Source of the DNA: Rhynchopus sp. YZ270_cl-10
Taxonomy: Eukaryota > Euglenozoa > Diplonemea > Diplonemida > Diplonemidae
Length of the DNA stretch: 64,000 nucleotides
Direction: 5' to 3'
Assembly (NCBI GenBank): GCA_964035575.1
Contig: OZ037889.1
Location: 186,001-250,000, forward strand
In this document: positions 43,723 through 53,708 of the stretch, one piece after another
Position numbering within the stretch: the stretch's first letter is position 1
Layout of the letters: the number at the start of each line of letters is the position of its first letter
Translations under genes and position numbers: made by a program
Notes under the pieces: model-generated
Databases searched by the model: none
What the model was told of the DNA's origin: nothing
The model's input: the letters and a program-made list of their open reading frames with translations, nothing else

Positions 43723-46095
43723 TCACTCCTCTTCTTTGTCCTCAGTCTCTTCTACTTCTTCCACCATTCCGTACATTTCCTCGGATTTCATGTAGAGCTT
43801 GCTTGCAGTGGCGCCTTTACCTTCGCATTGTGCGTGCACAGCTGCTTCGTTGTATGCTTCTGCAGAGGCCTCATAGTTCCCCCGCTCCGCCTCCATCTCC
43901 GCAAGCATTGTGTACTGTTTCACCTTGGTCAACTCAAAGTTGTCCCACCCAAAATTCGTCGCAGACTCTGTCAAATTCCCAGCAACCAACGCAGAAAGAC
44001 AATCAAAGATCAACCCTGGGTCCACCCCTCTGAAATACGTCGTTTCCGTTAACGTCAACAATGCAGAAGCGGCTTCAGTTGATCCAAGACGGAACGCCTT
44101 TTCGAGAAGAATCACACAAAGATCATGCTTAATGGGAATCTGTTCGAGACTGAGAAGGAAGCTTCTTGCGAGGCCTGAATAGAGTCTGGCTAATCCAAGA
44201 AGGCCAGTAACCGATTCATATAAAGCGGCAAGTTGGAGGTGGTAGAAGGAGGCTTCTGGGTGTGGGGTATCTTCGGTGAACCTTCCGGTGGAGTGAAGCT
44301 CGGCAAGACGGAGGTGGATGTCGCCGCGGCCGGCACCTTCCTTATCCTTGGGTTTGCCTTCTTCGAGGGTGTGTGAGGAGAAGCTGTTGTTGTTTGGGTG
44401 GTCTTCATTGTCGTGGTCGTCCTCGCATGGGGGAAGTGTCTCTGTGTCGTAGAAGGAGATTATGTCGTCAAAGGCGGTGCCATTGCTGAAGGTGTCCATG
44501 GGGGTCATGACATCAGCGTGGCGCAGTGTGTTGGTCATAGAGCTGTTGTCGTTCAGGGGTGCGTTCATGTCAAGCATCTCCTGTGTTATCCCCGCGTCGC
44601 TGTCAAACTCGGTTTTGAGCTTGCCGCCGTTCAGAAGAAGGGAGGTAGGGACAAAGGCCTCTGGGCGCATGTCAATGTAGTTGAGTTTCTTGTCGATGTT
44701 CGCTGGCTCGGTGGTTGCCTCGTTTTCGTCGCTTTTTTCACGGAGGTTTAAGTCCTCTGCCATTCTCCTGACAGTCTTCGCTCTCTTCTGTGCCCCCTTC
44801 TTGACGTTGCCGATATCTAATTTTTCCGAAAAATCACTGAAAACCTCAAATGGGCGTAGGTTCATGCTCCGACAGATATGGTTGCACACATGAGATTGGA
44901 AGAACAGCGCAAACCCGGTGACGCCAAGGTTCCCTTCGCCGAAGTCCTTTCCGCATGAGGTGTGGATTTGCGGGTCTGTGTAGAGTGCGCCTACCCCCTG
45001 GATGTCGACAACCATAAGCTTGCCCCGCGACTTCGCGTAGGAGTAGTGGGAGAAGGCCTGCGGGGTGCTGTGCGCTGAGAGGATGAACCCGCTGTTGTTG
45101 TTGTACTTCACGTAGTTCCCATCGAGGAAGTGCTCCACGCTGTACAACGACGGCGACGCGGAGGGTGCGTTCACACGCACCATATACGCTTCAATGAAGT
45201 CTACAGTGTCCCAACAGTCGGGGTGCATGCTGAACAGTGCGGCGTAGTGCTTGGCAACTGCCTGCATTTTCGTGTCCGTCCAATAGTTGTGCGCGAGCGA
45301 GGCAGCCGTCGCACCCTCCTTGAAGTTGTAGTACTGCTTGGCCACAGAGGAGTTGCTCCCAGACGCTTCCTTTTCGATCATGCGCCAGCATTTCCGCATC
45401 GCGCCTTGCGCGAATGAGTCTTCCTCAAGGGCAACGTCGATGCGCTTCTTACGGAAGGAGGACGTAGGGACATGGTAAATGATCTTCTCGGCAGGCACCG
45501 GTTCCGCAACGTTGGCAAAGTTTTTGTACGGATTCGCCCGCTTCGATTTGTAGACCGCAATGTGCATGGCCTGTTTTAGGAGCGACGTGATACGCTTCTT
45601 CTCTCCAGGAAAGAGCTTGTTGGTCCCCGCCTCGCGCTGCTTTGTACGCGACCAGTAGCCACCACCACATGAGGACACACATTGCTTGCATTCATGCGCC
45701 TTATGCGCAGTGCCGTGCCAATGCCCATGCTTGCAAAGTCTGGGAAAAATTGGTGAGTGTTTTGATTGGGGAAGAAAAACATACCTACTAAAATGCACCC
45801 AATGCCGTGCAGTCAAGGTCACCTCATCAAGAAACGGTGCGTTGCGGTGGATGTTGAAGGGAACCGAGCTTTTGCGTTCCACAGGCTTGGGGTCTGCGAC
45901 CTTGCCGTTCGCGTCGCCGGCCTTGGGCGAGGCTGGAGGAGATGTACTACGGCTGGAGCAGTGCCCCGAGTCGAGGATGCCCTCTGCAAGCAGCATCTCG
46001 CGCAGGCTCTTCACACGGTACTCCAACCCGTTGGGGGAGCCGCAGTGGATGAGCGAGAGCTTCACATCCTCCAATAGGTGGTCAAGGGCTTCCAT
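43723..46095 (-). CDS. EEF2K: Eukaryotic elongation factor 2 kinase (alpha-kinase; 2 exons)
   Basis: Exons 45785-46095 and 43723-45739 flank a 45-nt phase-2 intron (GTATGT...TTTCCCAG); the product is 775 aa. The alpha-kinase domain (about 185-400) is nearly word-for-word eEF2K: VVDIQGVGALYTDPQIHTS, glycine loop FGEGNLGVTG, and the zinc site HVCNHIC. It phosphorylates translation elongation factor 2 and slows elongation. Residues about 105-130 (KHGHWHGTAHKAHECKQC) look like an extra metal site not typical of the animal enzyme. The C-terminal third, after an acidic linker, is helical with Sel1/TPR-like repeats as in eEF2K. The intron length is a multiple of three without a stop, so retention would add 15 residues. 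The calmodulin-binding region is not evident. Confidence 0.9.
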   Translation of the reverse strand: MEALDHLLEDVKLSLIHCGSPNGLEYRVKSLREMLLAEGILDSGHCSSRSTSPPASPKAGDANGKVADPKPVERKSSVPFNIHRNAPFLDEVTLTARHWVHFSRYVFLPQSKHSPIFPRLCKHGHWHGTAHKAHECKQCVSSCGGGYWSRTKQREAGTNKLFPGEKKRITSLLKQAMHIAVYKSKRANPYKNFANVAEPVPAEKIIYHVPTSSFRKKRIDVALEEDSFAQGAMRKCWRMIEKEASGSNSSVAKQYYNFKEGATAASLAHNYWTDTKMQAVAKHYAALFSMHPDCWDTVDFIEAYMVRVNAPSASPSLYSVEHFLDGNYVKYNNNSGFILSAHSTPQAFSHYSYAKSRGKLMVVDIQGVGALYTDPQIHTSCGKDFGEGNLGVTGFALFFQSHVCNHICRSMNLRPFEVFSDFSEKLDIGNVKKGAQKRAKTVRRMAEDLNLREKSDENEATTEPANIDKKLNYIDMRPEAFVPTSLLLNGGKLKTEFDSDAGITQEMLDMNAPLNDNSSMTNTLRHADVMTPMDTFSNGTAFDDIISFYDTETLPPCEDDHDNEDHPNNNSFSSHTLEEGKPKDKEGAGRGDIHLRLAELHSTGRFTEDTPHPEASFYHLQLAALYESVTGLLGLARLYSGLARSFLLSLEQIPIKHDLCVILLEKAFRLGSTEAASALLTLTETTYFRGVDPGLIFDCLSALVAGNLTESATNFGWDNFELTKVKQYTMLAEMEAERGNYEASAEAYNEAAVHAQCEGKGATASKLYMKSEEMYGMVEEVEETEDKEEE

Positions 46096-47050
46096 GCCTT
46101 TGGGGGAGGGAGGGGGTTGCTACCTTGGAGGGGGTGGGTGGTGGGTGGAGGTGGTGGAGGTGGATAGAAAAAGGTGTTCAAGTGAGGGGGCATTGACTGA
46201 TTTGTGAAAAAAAGAGAGAGAAGTTTTTTTGGTAAGAAGAGATGGTCGTGCTTTAGTCGTCTTAACTAAAAGAAGGGGGGAGGGGATTGTCAGAAAAGAG
46301 CCGCATGCTCGCGTTCTTAGTCACCGTGAAGTGATTGTGTGAACGCAAGTGCTGCAGTTTATCAAACCCTTATGTAAAAACAAAGAAGAAGGATATTGAC
46401 GTGCATTGATTGGGTGTGTGTACCGGATCTACTAAGAAATAAAAAAGAGAGAAATTATTTCATATACTTTCTTTTCTAAACGAAAAGAAGGTAAAGAGGG
46501 TGATGTACCCTTGCCTTGGGCTTGAAAGAGAGAGAGAGAGAAAGTGAAGTTGATGGTGCAAAACGCCTCTGAGACGCAAGCACTGACACTCCGTGGGGGG
46601 GGGAAAAAGAAGGACCGTTTTCTGTACAATCTGTGTAACAAAAAAGAGAGGGGGAAAAAACATTGTCATCGAAGGTAATGTGCTGTAGTTGATAGATTTA
46701 CGCCAAATAACCACATCTTGGTTCGTGCATGTTTTTTTTTGTTTTATCGCTCTTTTTGCGACGCAGTGTTCCAAAAAAAAATAAACAAATATCAAGAAGA
46801 GCCCGAGAGACAGGGTTCTGTTTTCATTAAAAATCATCGTTTTAATTTTCATGTGTGGAAGGCGCAGTCGACCATCATTTTACCCTTTATCGCAGGCATG
46901 GCACTGACAATCAGGGGTGTGTCAACTTATTGCCTCCCACCATACATTTCTTCTTTTTTTTGGGAAATAATCCATGAAGGGCGCCCGGGCATCGGGTATC
47001 ACCGGGGGGTTTTTTTTAAACCCGGTCATTGCCACCTAAACATAGTTGAC
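46096..47050. other. Intergenic with short repeats
   Basis: No gene. A family C copy is at 46546-46588. The motif CTTTTCTAAACGAAAAG near 46470 recurs in OST3 intron 2 near 33470. The GGTGG-rich stretch at 46096-46165 is the pyrimidine-rich leader and acceptor region of eEF2K on the minus strand. Confidence 0.45.
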
Positions 47051-47200
47051 CTTGAAATACAAAGCCCTCTCTGTTTACAGTGTACCTAAAGAAATATGAA
47101 GAGAAGTTAATAAAATGCAAACTCCTCACCGTTCATCGGACGCAGGCACCAATATTTAGTTGACTTGAAAATACAAAGCCCTCTCGTTGACAGTGTCCCA
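47051..47200 (+). repeat. Composite D-C-D block, duplicate of 60462-60610
   Basis: A family D head (CTTGAAATACAAAGCCC), then a family C variant, then a second D head, in the same order and almost the same sequence as at 60462-60610. This indicates the families can move or duplicate as a unit. Confidence 0.7.
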
Positions 47201-47366
47201 CCTACCAGAAAATACCCAGCAATGACAACCCAAAAACTTGGACCGTAATACCCGGTAATGAAAAATTTAAAAACCGGTAATTCCCGGGACCCGGTAACGG
47301 GTGTCATCCATGAAGGAAAGACTTTTCACGCAGTTTTTTTTTTTTTTTTTTTTTTTTGAAAACTTG

Positions 47367-48053
47367 CAGGGCGTTCGCTATCGCCATCGTTTTTCCTGAA
47401 TCGTGGCGAAATGCCAAAAAACCCAAAAATTTTGCATTTTTACTAGTGCTTAAAATAGGTCAAAAAAAAATTTTCCGCCGGAGAGAAGCTAGTTCGTGGG
47501 GGTGAATCCCTGGTACTGAGTGATCAAAAAAAAATTGCGATTTGCACGTTATCCCTTCCCCAGCACTAAAACCAGCAAAACGATGGAGAATTTCATCAAT
47601 CCCCCCTCACTGAGGGTCTCTTTGTGTTGTTTAATCAAACAGATGTACAAGAGAGAGGCATCCGTCATATGAGACTTCATCCTTATTTTGATTATTTTCA
47701 ATAAACTAAACCGTCTCTCTGCCTCCACCGAGGTTGAAGATAGAGTTGACACGAGTAGTGACACCTTCTATAACAGGGGGTACGGGACACCTTCAGCTGA
47801 CTGCAGGATTGAGGAGCGAGCGGGAGTGCTGGGGAAACTTCCTCTCCGGGGGGGTCGACAGGGTGGTGGGGAGAAATCTCTCTCTCTCTCTCTCTTTTTT
47901 TTTTTCTTCCTTTTTAAATTTTTTTTATTTATTTATTTATACAGGGTTTCGCCCCGGTGGGGCGAAGCCCTGGGGCGAAATAAAATGTCATTTTTTCAGG
48001 AAAAGATTTTTTTAACGAAAAAAATTTTTTTTCGCCCCGGGGCGAACGCCCTG
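47367..48053 (-). mobile_element. hAT element, non-autonomous, perfect 8-bp target duplication
   Basis: A 687-bp unit with inverted ends CAGGGCGTTCGC and GCGAACGCCCTG, flanked on both sides by AAAACTTG (47359-47366, 48054-48061). The minus-strand frame at 47549-47764 reads STSVEAERRFSLLKIIKIR followed by LYICLI, the C-terminal dimerisation region of hAT transposases. The element is therefore an internally deleted hAT copy. A palindrome CAGGGTTTCGCCCC/GGGGCGAAGCCCTG lies near the right end. It is inserted within a family E repeat. Confidence 0.85.
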
Positions 48054-48130
48054 AAAACTTGGTTGTATTAGTGTAGACACCCGAGGATGAACTCCACTAT
48101 ATATATATATTTTTTTTTTGCGTTTTCGAT

Positions 48131-48815
48131 CAGGGCATTATATAGGTTTCGGGGGTTTTCGCTGAAACTCGAGCCCGGGCGCGCTTCGCGCGCCCGGGTC
48201 CCCACCTTAGCTCAAGTTGGGGGCCTCCGGCGGAATGTGAGAATTCCTCGGAGTTCGGCACTTCATTTATATTTGTGCCAGGCACACGTGGTACACGAAT
48301 TATCAGTAACCTCAGTACATTCACAAAAGAAACGGTGGTCATGGCACCCAAGCGAAGCCACGGTACGCAACATTTCTAAAAAATGTTGACATAAATGTCA
48401 CTGTCGTTGGTAATTATCGTCAGTTTCCGTAAATTTTACTTCCATATTTTGCTGAAACAAAAGTTTCTGGCGAAGCCACGGTACGCAACATTTCAAAAAA
48501 AATGCGCAGAAGGGTGGCTGCAAGCTTGCGCCGCAGGCGCACGGTACGCTACTTTTTTATTTTCGTCGTGCTGCATGCTTCGTTTTCCTTCGGCGTTTGG
48601 CCAATCGAGTCGCGTTCTGGCTGTGACGGGGTCACTTTGTTCATGAGGCCATTTCTGGTCACTCTCAGAGGCTCGTGTGAGGTACCAAGAAAACCGATTT
48701 TTTCCCCCAAGATTTATCATTTTTTTTTTTTAATTTGGCCTGACCGAGTTTTAGTTAAGGCTTGCTGTAAACTCGGTCAGGCTGACCGAGTTTTACCCCA
48801 CTATATAATCCCCTG
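48131..48815. mobile_element. hAT-type non-autonomous element, perfect 8-bp target duplication
   Basis: A 685-bp unit with ends CAGGGCATTATATAG and CAGGGGATTATATAG (reverse complement), flanked by TTTTCGAT at 48123-48130 and 48816-48823. It shares long modules with the 15183-16021 element (GGTACACGAATT, GGTCATGGCACCCAA, GCGTTCTGGCTGTGACGGG). A GCGCGC palindrome lies near 48178-48198. Confidence 0.8.
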
Positions 48816-49440
48816 TTTTCGATACTTCACAACTTCATACAACATAACATAACACTATTGGTCTAATCAAGAATAAGACAAAATCGTCATGTCAACGCCT
48901 TGGGCATCGACACTGAAACAGAACGAGGGGCAGTCAAAGAAAAAGGTCTTTTGATATAAACAGAACAACACTTTTCCATACCTGAGAGGTGACCGTATAC
49001 AAAATGATTAAGATATTATTTTCAATCGAAAGATGGGGTTGTGTACACCAGCGTCGTCTCCTCTTTGAAAAAAAAAATCTGATTTGTGAGAAACAAAAAT
49101 CTTTGCGTACGCACTCTGTTGATTCTGAAAAAATATTTCCTAAGATATGCACAGTACCATATCCTGAAAAAAAATGACAGAAAGGCATTGACAGCAATTC
49201 AACGGGCTACAGCTGACAGGCAAGCAAGCCATAGTGGGGGTAATCGCATAGGAAAAAAAGAAGGGGGAAAAGAAAAGGTTTTCAAGGAAAGGGAAACGAA
49301 AAAAATCGATATTTGAACCCCCTCCTCACAGATGTTTTTTTCTTCTGTTCACTGACGCTTTCATACGTGATGACATATGAAACACCGCATCGTTTGCGTT
49401 CTGTTCATTTGCGTTCTGGATTTTTTTTTTTTTGTATTTT

Positions 49441-50136
49441 CAGGGTTTCCGCCAGGATTTGGGGTTTCAGGAATTGGGGGGGACCATCAAAAAGACCCCC
49501 CAAAAAAAATTTCTCCCCGCAAAAGCGGTCGTCGCGCGCTTCGCGCGCGCCTCCCTGCAGGCCACAGAGTGGAGAGGCGAAGGGTGCACCAGGTTTGATA
49601 GCAGCCATGTCAAGCTTCACAGCTGTGTTGTCTGGTAGAGGTGGTTCGTTTGGAGGTCGGGGGTGGAAGCTTAACAAGGTAAGGGGTCTTGTGAGAGTGG
49701 AGGGTGATGGTGTTTGCTTTTTCTATTGTATGGTGCTACAGTCATTACAGTGCTGCAGTGGGAACATGGAATAACTACCCGTCGCTTACACCGAAGCCCC
49801 CTTAGAAAAAGGGACAATGCACGGAAGTATCGATGGAAGTATATCAATATCACATAGCTAGCAACACAGCGCCGCAGGCGCACGGTACGCTACTTTTACC
49901 CTTTTTTAAAAAGATTGCACCACCCCCTTTTTCTTCCACTTCTTCTGGCACAGCGAGCCAAATGCTCTGCACGGTGGGGTCGCATGACCACGGGAGGTCA
50001 TCTACAACCTCCAAACCCCCATTTTTCTTGGGGGGGTCCATGGTCCCCCCCAAACCCCTGTAAAAATCCGGATTTTTCTGGAAAAAATATTGGGGGGGTC
50101 CATGGTCCCCCCCGGTCCCCCTTGGCGGAAACCCTG
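49441..50136. mobile_element. hAT-like foldback element
   Basis: A 696-bp unit with ends CAGGGTTTCCGCCAGG and CTTGGCGGAAACCCTG. Only ATTTT is shared by the two flanks, so the duplication is eroded or absent. The interior carries GCGCGCTTCGCGCGCG and the GCCGCAGGCGCACGGTACGC module, plus GGTCCATGGTCCCCCC repeats near the right end. Confidence 0.6.
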
Positions 50137-50594
50137 ATTTTTCAGGACGGTAGAAACAAGATATACCGTAGATGGGATCGGGCCTCTGTGGGTCCTACAG
50201 AACGTAAACAAAAGAGAAGTTGTAAATGCAAACGCCTCACCGTACATCAGTGGACGCAATGCACTGGTTCTCCGCGGGTTATCGAAACCCCAGAGAGCAC
50301 TTCATTGGGTGTGCAAACAAAATAGCACACCAGAAATGGTCGCATGAGAGCAAAAAAGAAAAAGAGAAGATTGTTTCATATACTAACTATTCTACTGAAT
50401 AGATGGTATAATAAGAGAAGAGAAAAAAATACTGCGGTGTCAATAACTATCTTCGCCCACACAGGAAAAACGGGAAACGAAACAGGCGGAGAGTTTGTTA
50501 GTTGTACGCTTCCAAGAAAAAAAAAACAGACTCGGGTGTTTGCAGACAGAATATCTCATCCCAAGAGTACAAACGTGACAACAGGAAGCTCTGA

Positions 50595-51404
50595 CCAATT
50601 TTCAACTTACCTTCCTTCACCCCCCCTGTAAGGGCAACCGTAGGTGAAGTAAGGTATAGTATTGAAATCGATGTGGGGGGGGGAAAGGGTCAATTTTACA
50701 AAACCAGATTTTGAGGAAAATTTTAGCCGAAAATGGGCCCCACGTATAAGCAACCGGGCTCATATTTCTCAAAATTTAAGTGGTCAAAAAATTGTCCAAT
50801 TTTCGAGATTGACCCCACCACTGCACGGGCGGAGCCCAAAAATGCAAATAAGTACCCTTTTTAATTTGTTCTCTTGAAATGTGTAATTTCATGTTTTCGC
50901 GAAAAAATAACGATTGATCCCACAAGGGTTGAAGGAAGGTGGTTGAAAACAACAATAACAACAAGGACAAGTAATTGCTAAGAAAAAAACGGGGTGTGCT
51001 GTGGAAAACTCCGCGCGATTTTCGAAACCACCGTAGCATCCTGGCGATTTGCTGGAGGTGCTGATGTGCCTGGTGTGATCGATGTGTTGTAGTCTGTGCA
51101 TTCTGTGCTTCTTCCGCACTCCAACGACGACGACAATGTGGGGAGCCTGTGGACAAAAACGAGCTGGAACACGCCGAGCCTGCCGAGCCGACGTCCAACA
51201 ACGCTATCGAGCAGATGGTGCTGGACGGAGAGGACAGCGCCCGTTCTTGAACGTTTCAGATGCTGGCGTCCCAGTGGATCTGGCAGCGTACGAAGAGCGT
51301 TAACATACCTGCAGAAGAGCAGAATTCTGGACGTGCTGTAGATTATTTCTACAGGATGGAGTTCCACATCACACCCCGTTTTTTTTCCGATAGCAATTAC
51401 TTGT
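50595..51404 (+). mobile_element. Composite repeat element, copy 1 (one 262-bp unit)
   Basis: Starts with a unit opening TTTTCAACTTACCTTCC, then a common flank (TTTCATGTTTTCGCG), then a 436-bp segment with inverted ends CAAGTAATTGCT/AGCAATTACTTG. The interior has short coding-like acidic text. Directly abuts copy 2. Superfamily not assigned. Confidence 0.6.
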
Positions 51405-52483
51405 TTTTTTTCAACTTACCTTCCTTCACCCCCCTGTAAGGGCAACCGTAGGTGAAGTAAGGTATAGTATTGAAATCGATGTGGGGGGGGAGTAAAGGGT
51501 CAATTTTACAAAACCAGATTTTGAGGAAAATTTTAGCCGAAAATGGGCCCCACGTATAAGCAACCGGGCTCATATTTCTCAAAATTTAAGTGGTCAAAAA
51601 ATTGTCCAATTTTCGAGATTGACCCCACCACTGCACGGGCGGAGCCCAAAAATGCAAATAAGGACCCTTTTTTCAACTTACCTTCCTTCACCCCCCTGTA
51701 AGGGCAACCGTAGGTGAAGTAAGGTATAGTATTGAAATCGATGTGGGGGGGGAGTAAAGGGTCAATTTTACAAAACCAGATTTTGAGGAAAATTTTAGCC
51801 GAAAATGGGCCCCACGTATAAGCAACCGGGCTCATATTTCTCAAAATTTAAGTGGTCAAAAAATTGTCCAATTTTCGAGATTGACCCCACCACTGCACGG
51901 GCGGAGCCCAAAAATGCAAATAAGGACCCTTTTTAATTTGTTCTCTTGAAATGTATAATTTCATGTTTTCGCGAAAAAAATAACAACTGATCCCTACAAG
52001 GGTTGAAGGAAGGTGGTTGAAAATAACAAGAACAACAAGAACAACTAATTGCTAAGAAAAAAGCGGGGTGTGCTGTGGAAAACTCCGCGCGATTTTCGAA
52101 GCCACCGTAGCATCCTGGCGATTTGCTGGAGGTGCTGATGCGCCTGGTGTGATCGATGTGTTGTAGTCTGTGCATTCTGTGTTCCTTCCGCACTGCTCCA
52201 ACGACGACGACAATGTGGGGAGCCTGTGGACAACTACGAGCTGGAACACGCCGAGCCTGCCGAGCCGACGTCCAACAACGCTATCGAGCAGATGGTGCTG
52301 GATGAAGAGGACAGCCCCCCTTCTTGAACGTTTCAGATGCTGGCGTCCCAGTGGGTCTGTCAGCGTACGAAGAGCGTTAGCATACCTGCAGAAGAGCAGA
52401 ATGCTGGGCGTGTTGTAGATTATTTCTACAGGATGGAGTTCCACATCACACCCCGTTTTTTTTCCGATAGCAATTACTTGTTT
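51405..52483 (+). mobile_element. Composite repeat element, copy 2 (two 262-bp units)
   Basis: Same order as copy 1 but with two tandem units (about 51409-51670 and 51671-51932) before the common flank and the 440-bp inverted-end segment. The two adjacent copies are highly similar. Unit number varies between copies: one, two, and three in the OST3 intron. Confidence 0.65.
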
Positions 52484-53708
52484 TTTTTTTTTTGATTTGA
52501 TGGAACTGAGCCCAATGGAGATCCAAGACATCTCTGCTTTCAAAAAAAGGGTAAAATTGATAGTGCAAACGCCGGGATGCAGGCACTGAAAAAAAAAAAA
52601 AAAAATGAATCAAGATAAATTATTTCAGACAACTCTCCCACAGACAAAACCTTAAAAGAATTGATACTACCTCTTGAGTGAAAACTAAAGAGTGCTATAA
52701 GGGAACGAAAAATAGACCGAATATGTCCATGCGTTCCCCAGAACCCTGCCCATCCCCCAAAAAGAAATACCACAAAGGCTCGCTTCCTTGTTTTGTGATT
52801 GTCAGTAGTCGAAGCTGAGCTTCGAAAGAAATACCAAAAAAAGACAATAATATAGTCAAGAAAACAACAGCCTTTTGCCGATGGTACTGAACGGAAACAA
52901 AAGTCGACTTGAAATACAACACCCTCTCATAACAGTGTACCTTGGTACATGACCAAAACAAAACCCACCATCCCCTACCCCCCCATCTGATTTTTCCTTG
53001 TTTTGGTGGTATTTAAACACCAAAACTCCACCCAACTTTCAGGCAAAAATTAGGTGAACCCTCCCATTAGTAAAGTTGATAAATTGATAACCCCCCAAAA
53101 AAAAAAAGAAAAATTTGAAAGAATGTGCCCTCACCAAGCACACACCATTCTCTTCTACTAGTGTTTATCGAGGACAGGACAGTGCACACTCCTGTTGCCG
53201 GGAGCGGTGGTTTTTTTTTTTCCTCGTCACAGCGTAAAGTATGGAATCATTCAAATTTTCAAAAGATCGTCAACACAGTAGTGACCCTTTAGGGCACACG
53301 CAATGAGAAGGTCTTCACACCATCTCAAGAAACTTCACGATAGAACCCACCCCCCCAAAAAAAAACAAAGAATCCGACCAGGGCTTTCCCACCCCTTGAA
53401 GAAGGAAGAAAACTCAAGGGTGACAGAGTTTTTAAAAATGGTTGAGTTATAACGTATCCCGCTTTCGAAAAGGAGATTGTATGAAATGGTGAAAAACTAC
53501 TCCGTTTTGTCTTTGAAAACTAGACAATATCATCTGCCAACTGATCTTGATAATAAAGATATAACAGTGTTTTTCTGAACGCCAAATAGGGGGGTAAAAA
53601 TCTGGCGCAAAGGTGAAAGGATTCAAGGGGAAACACTGTTATAAAAGGTCTGAACGTTGGCTTTCTTTTTGTCTAGTTTCTTAATACGCTGTTGGGGCTA
53701 AATAAATC
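52484..53708. other. Intergenic with short repeats
   Basis: No gene seen. Family C fragment at about 52553-52590, family D at 52908-52954, family B-like fragment at about 53121-53150. The rest is A/T-rich. Confidence 0.45.
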
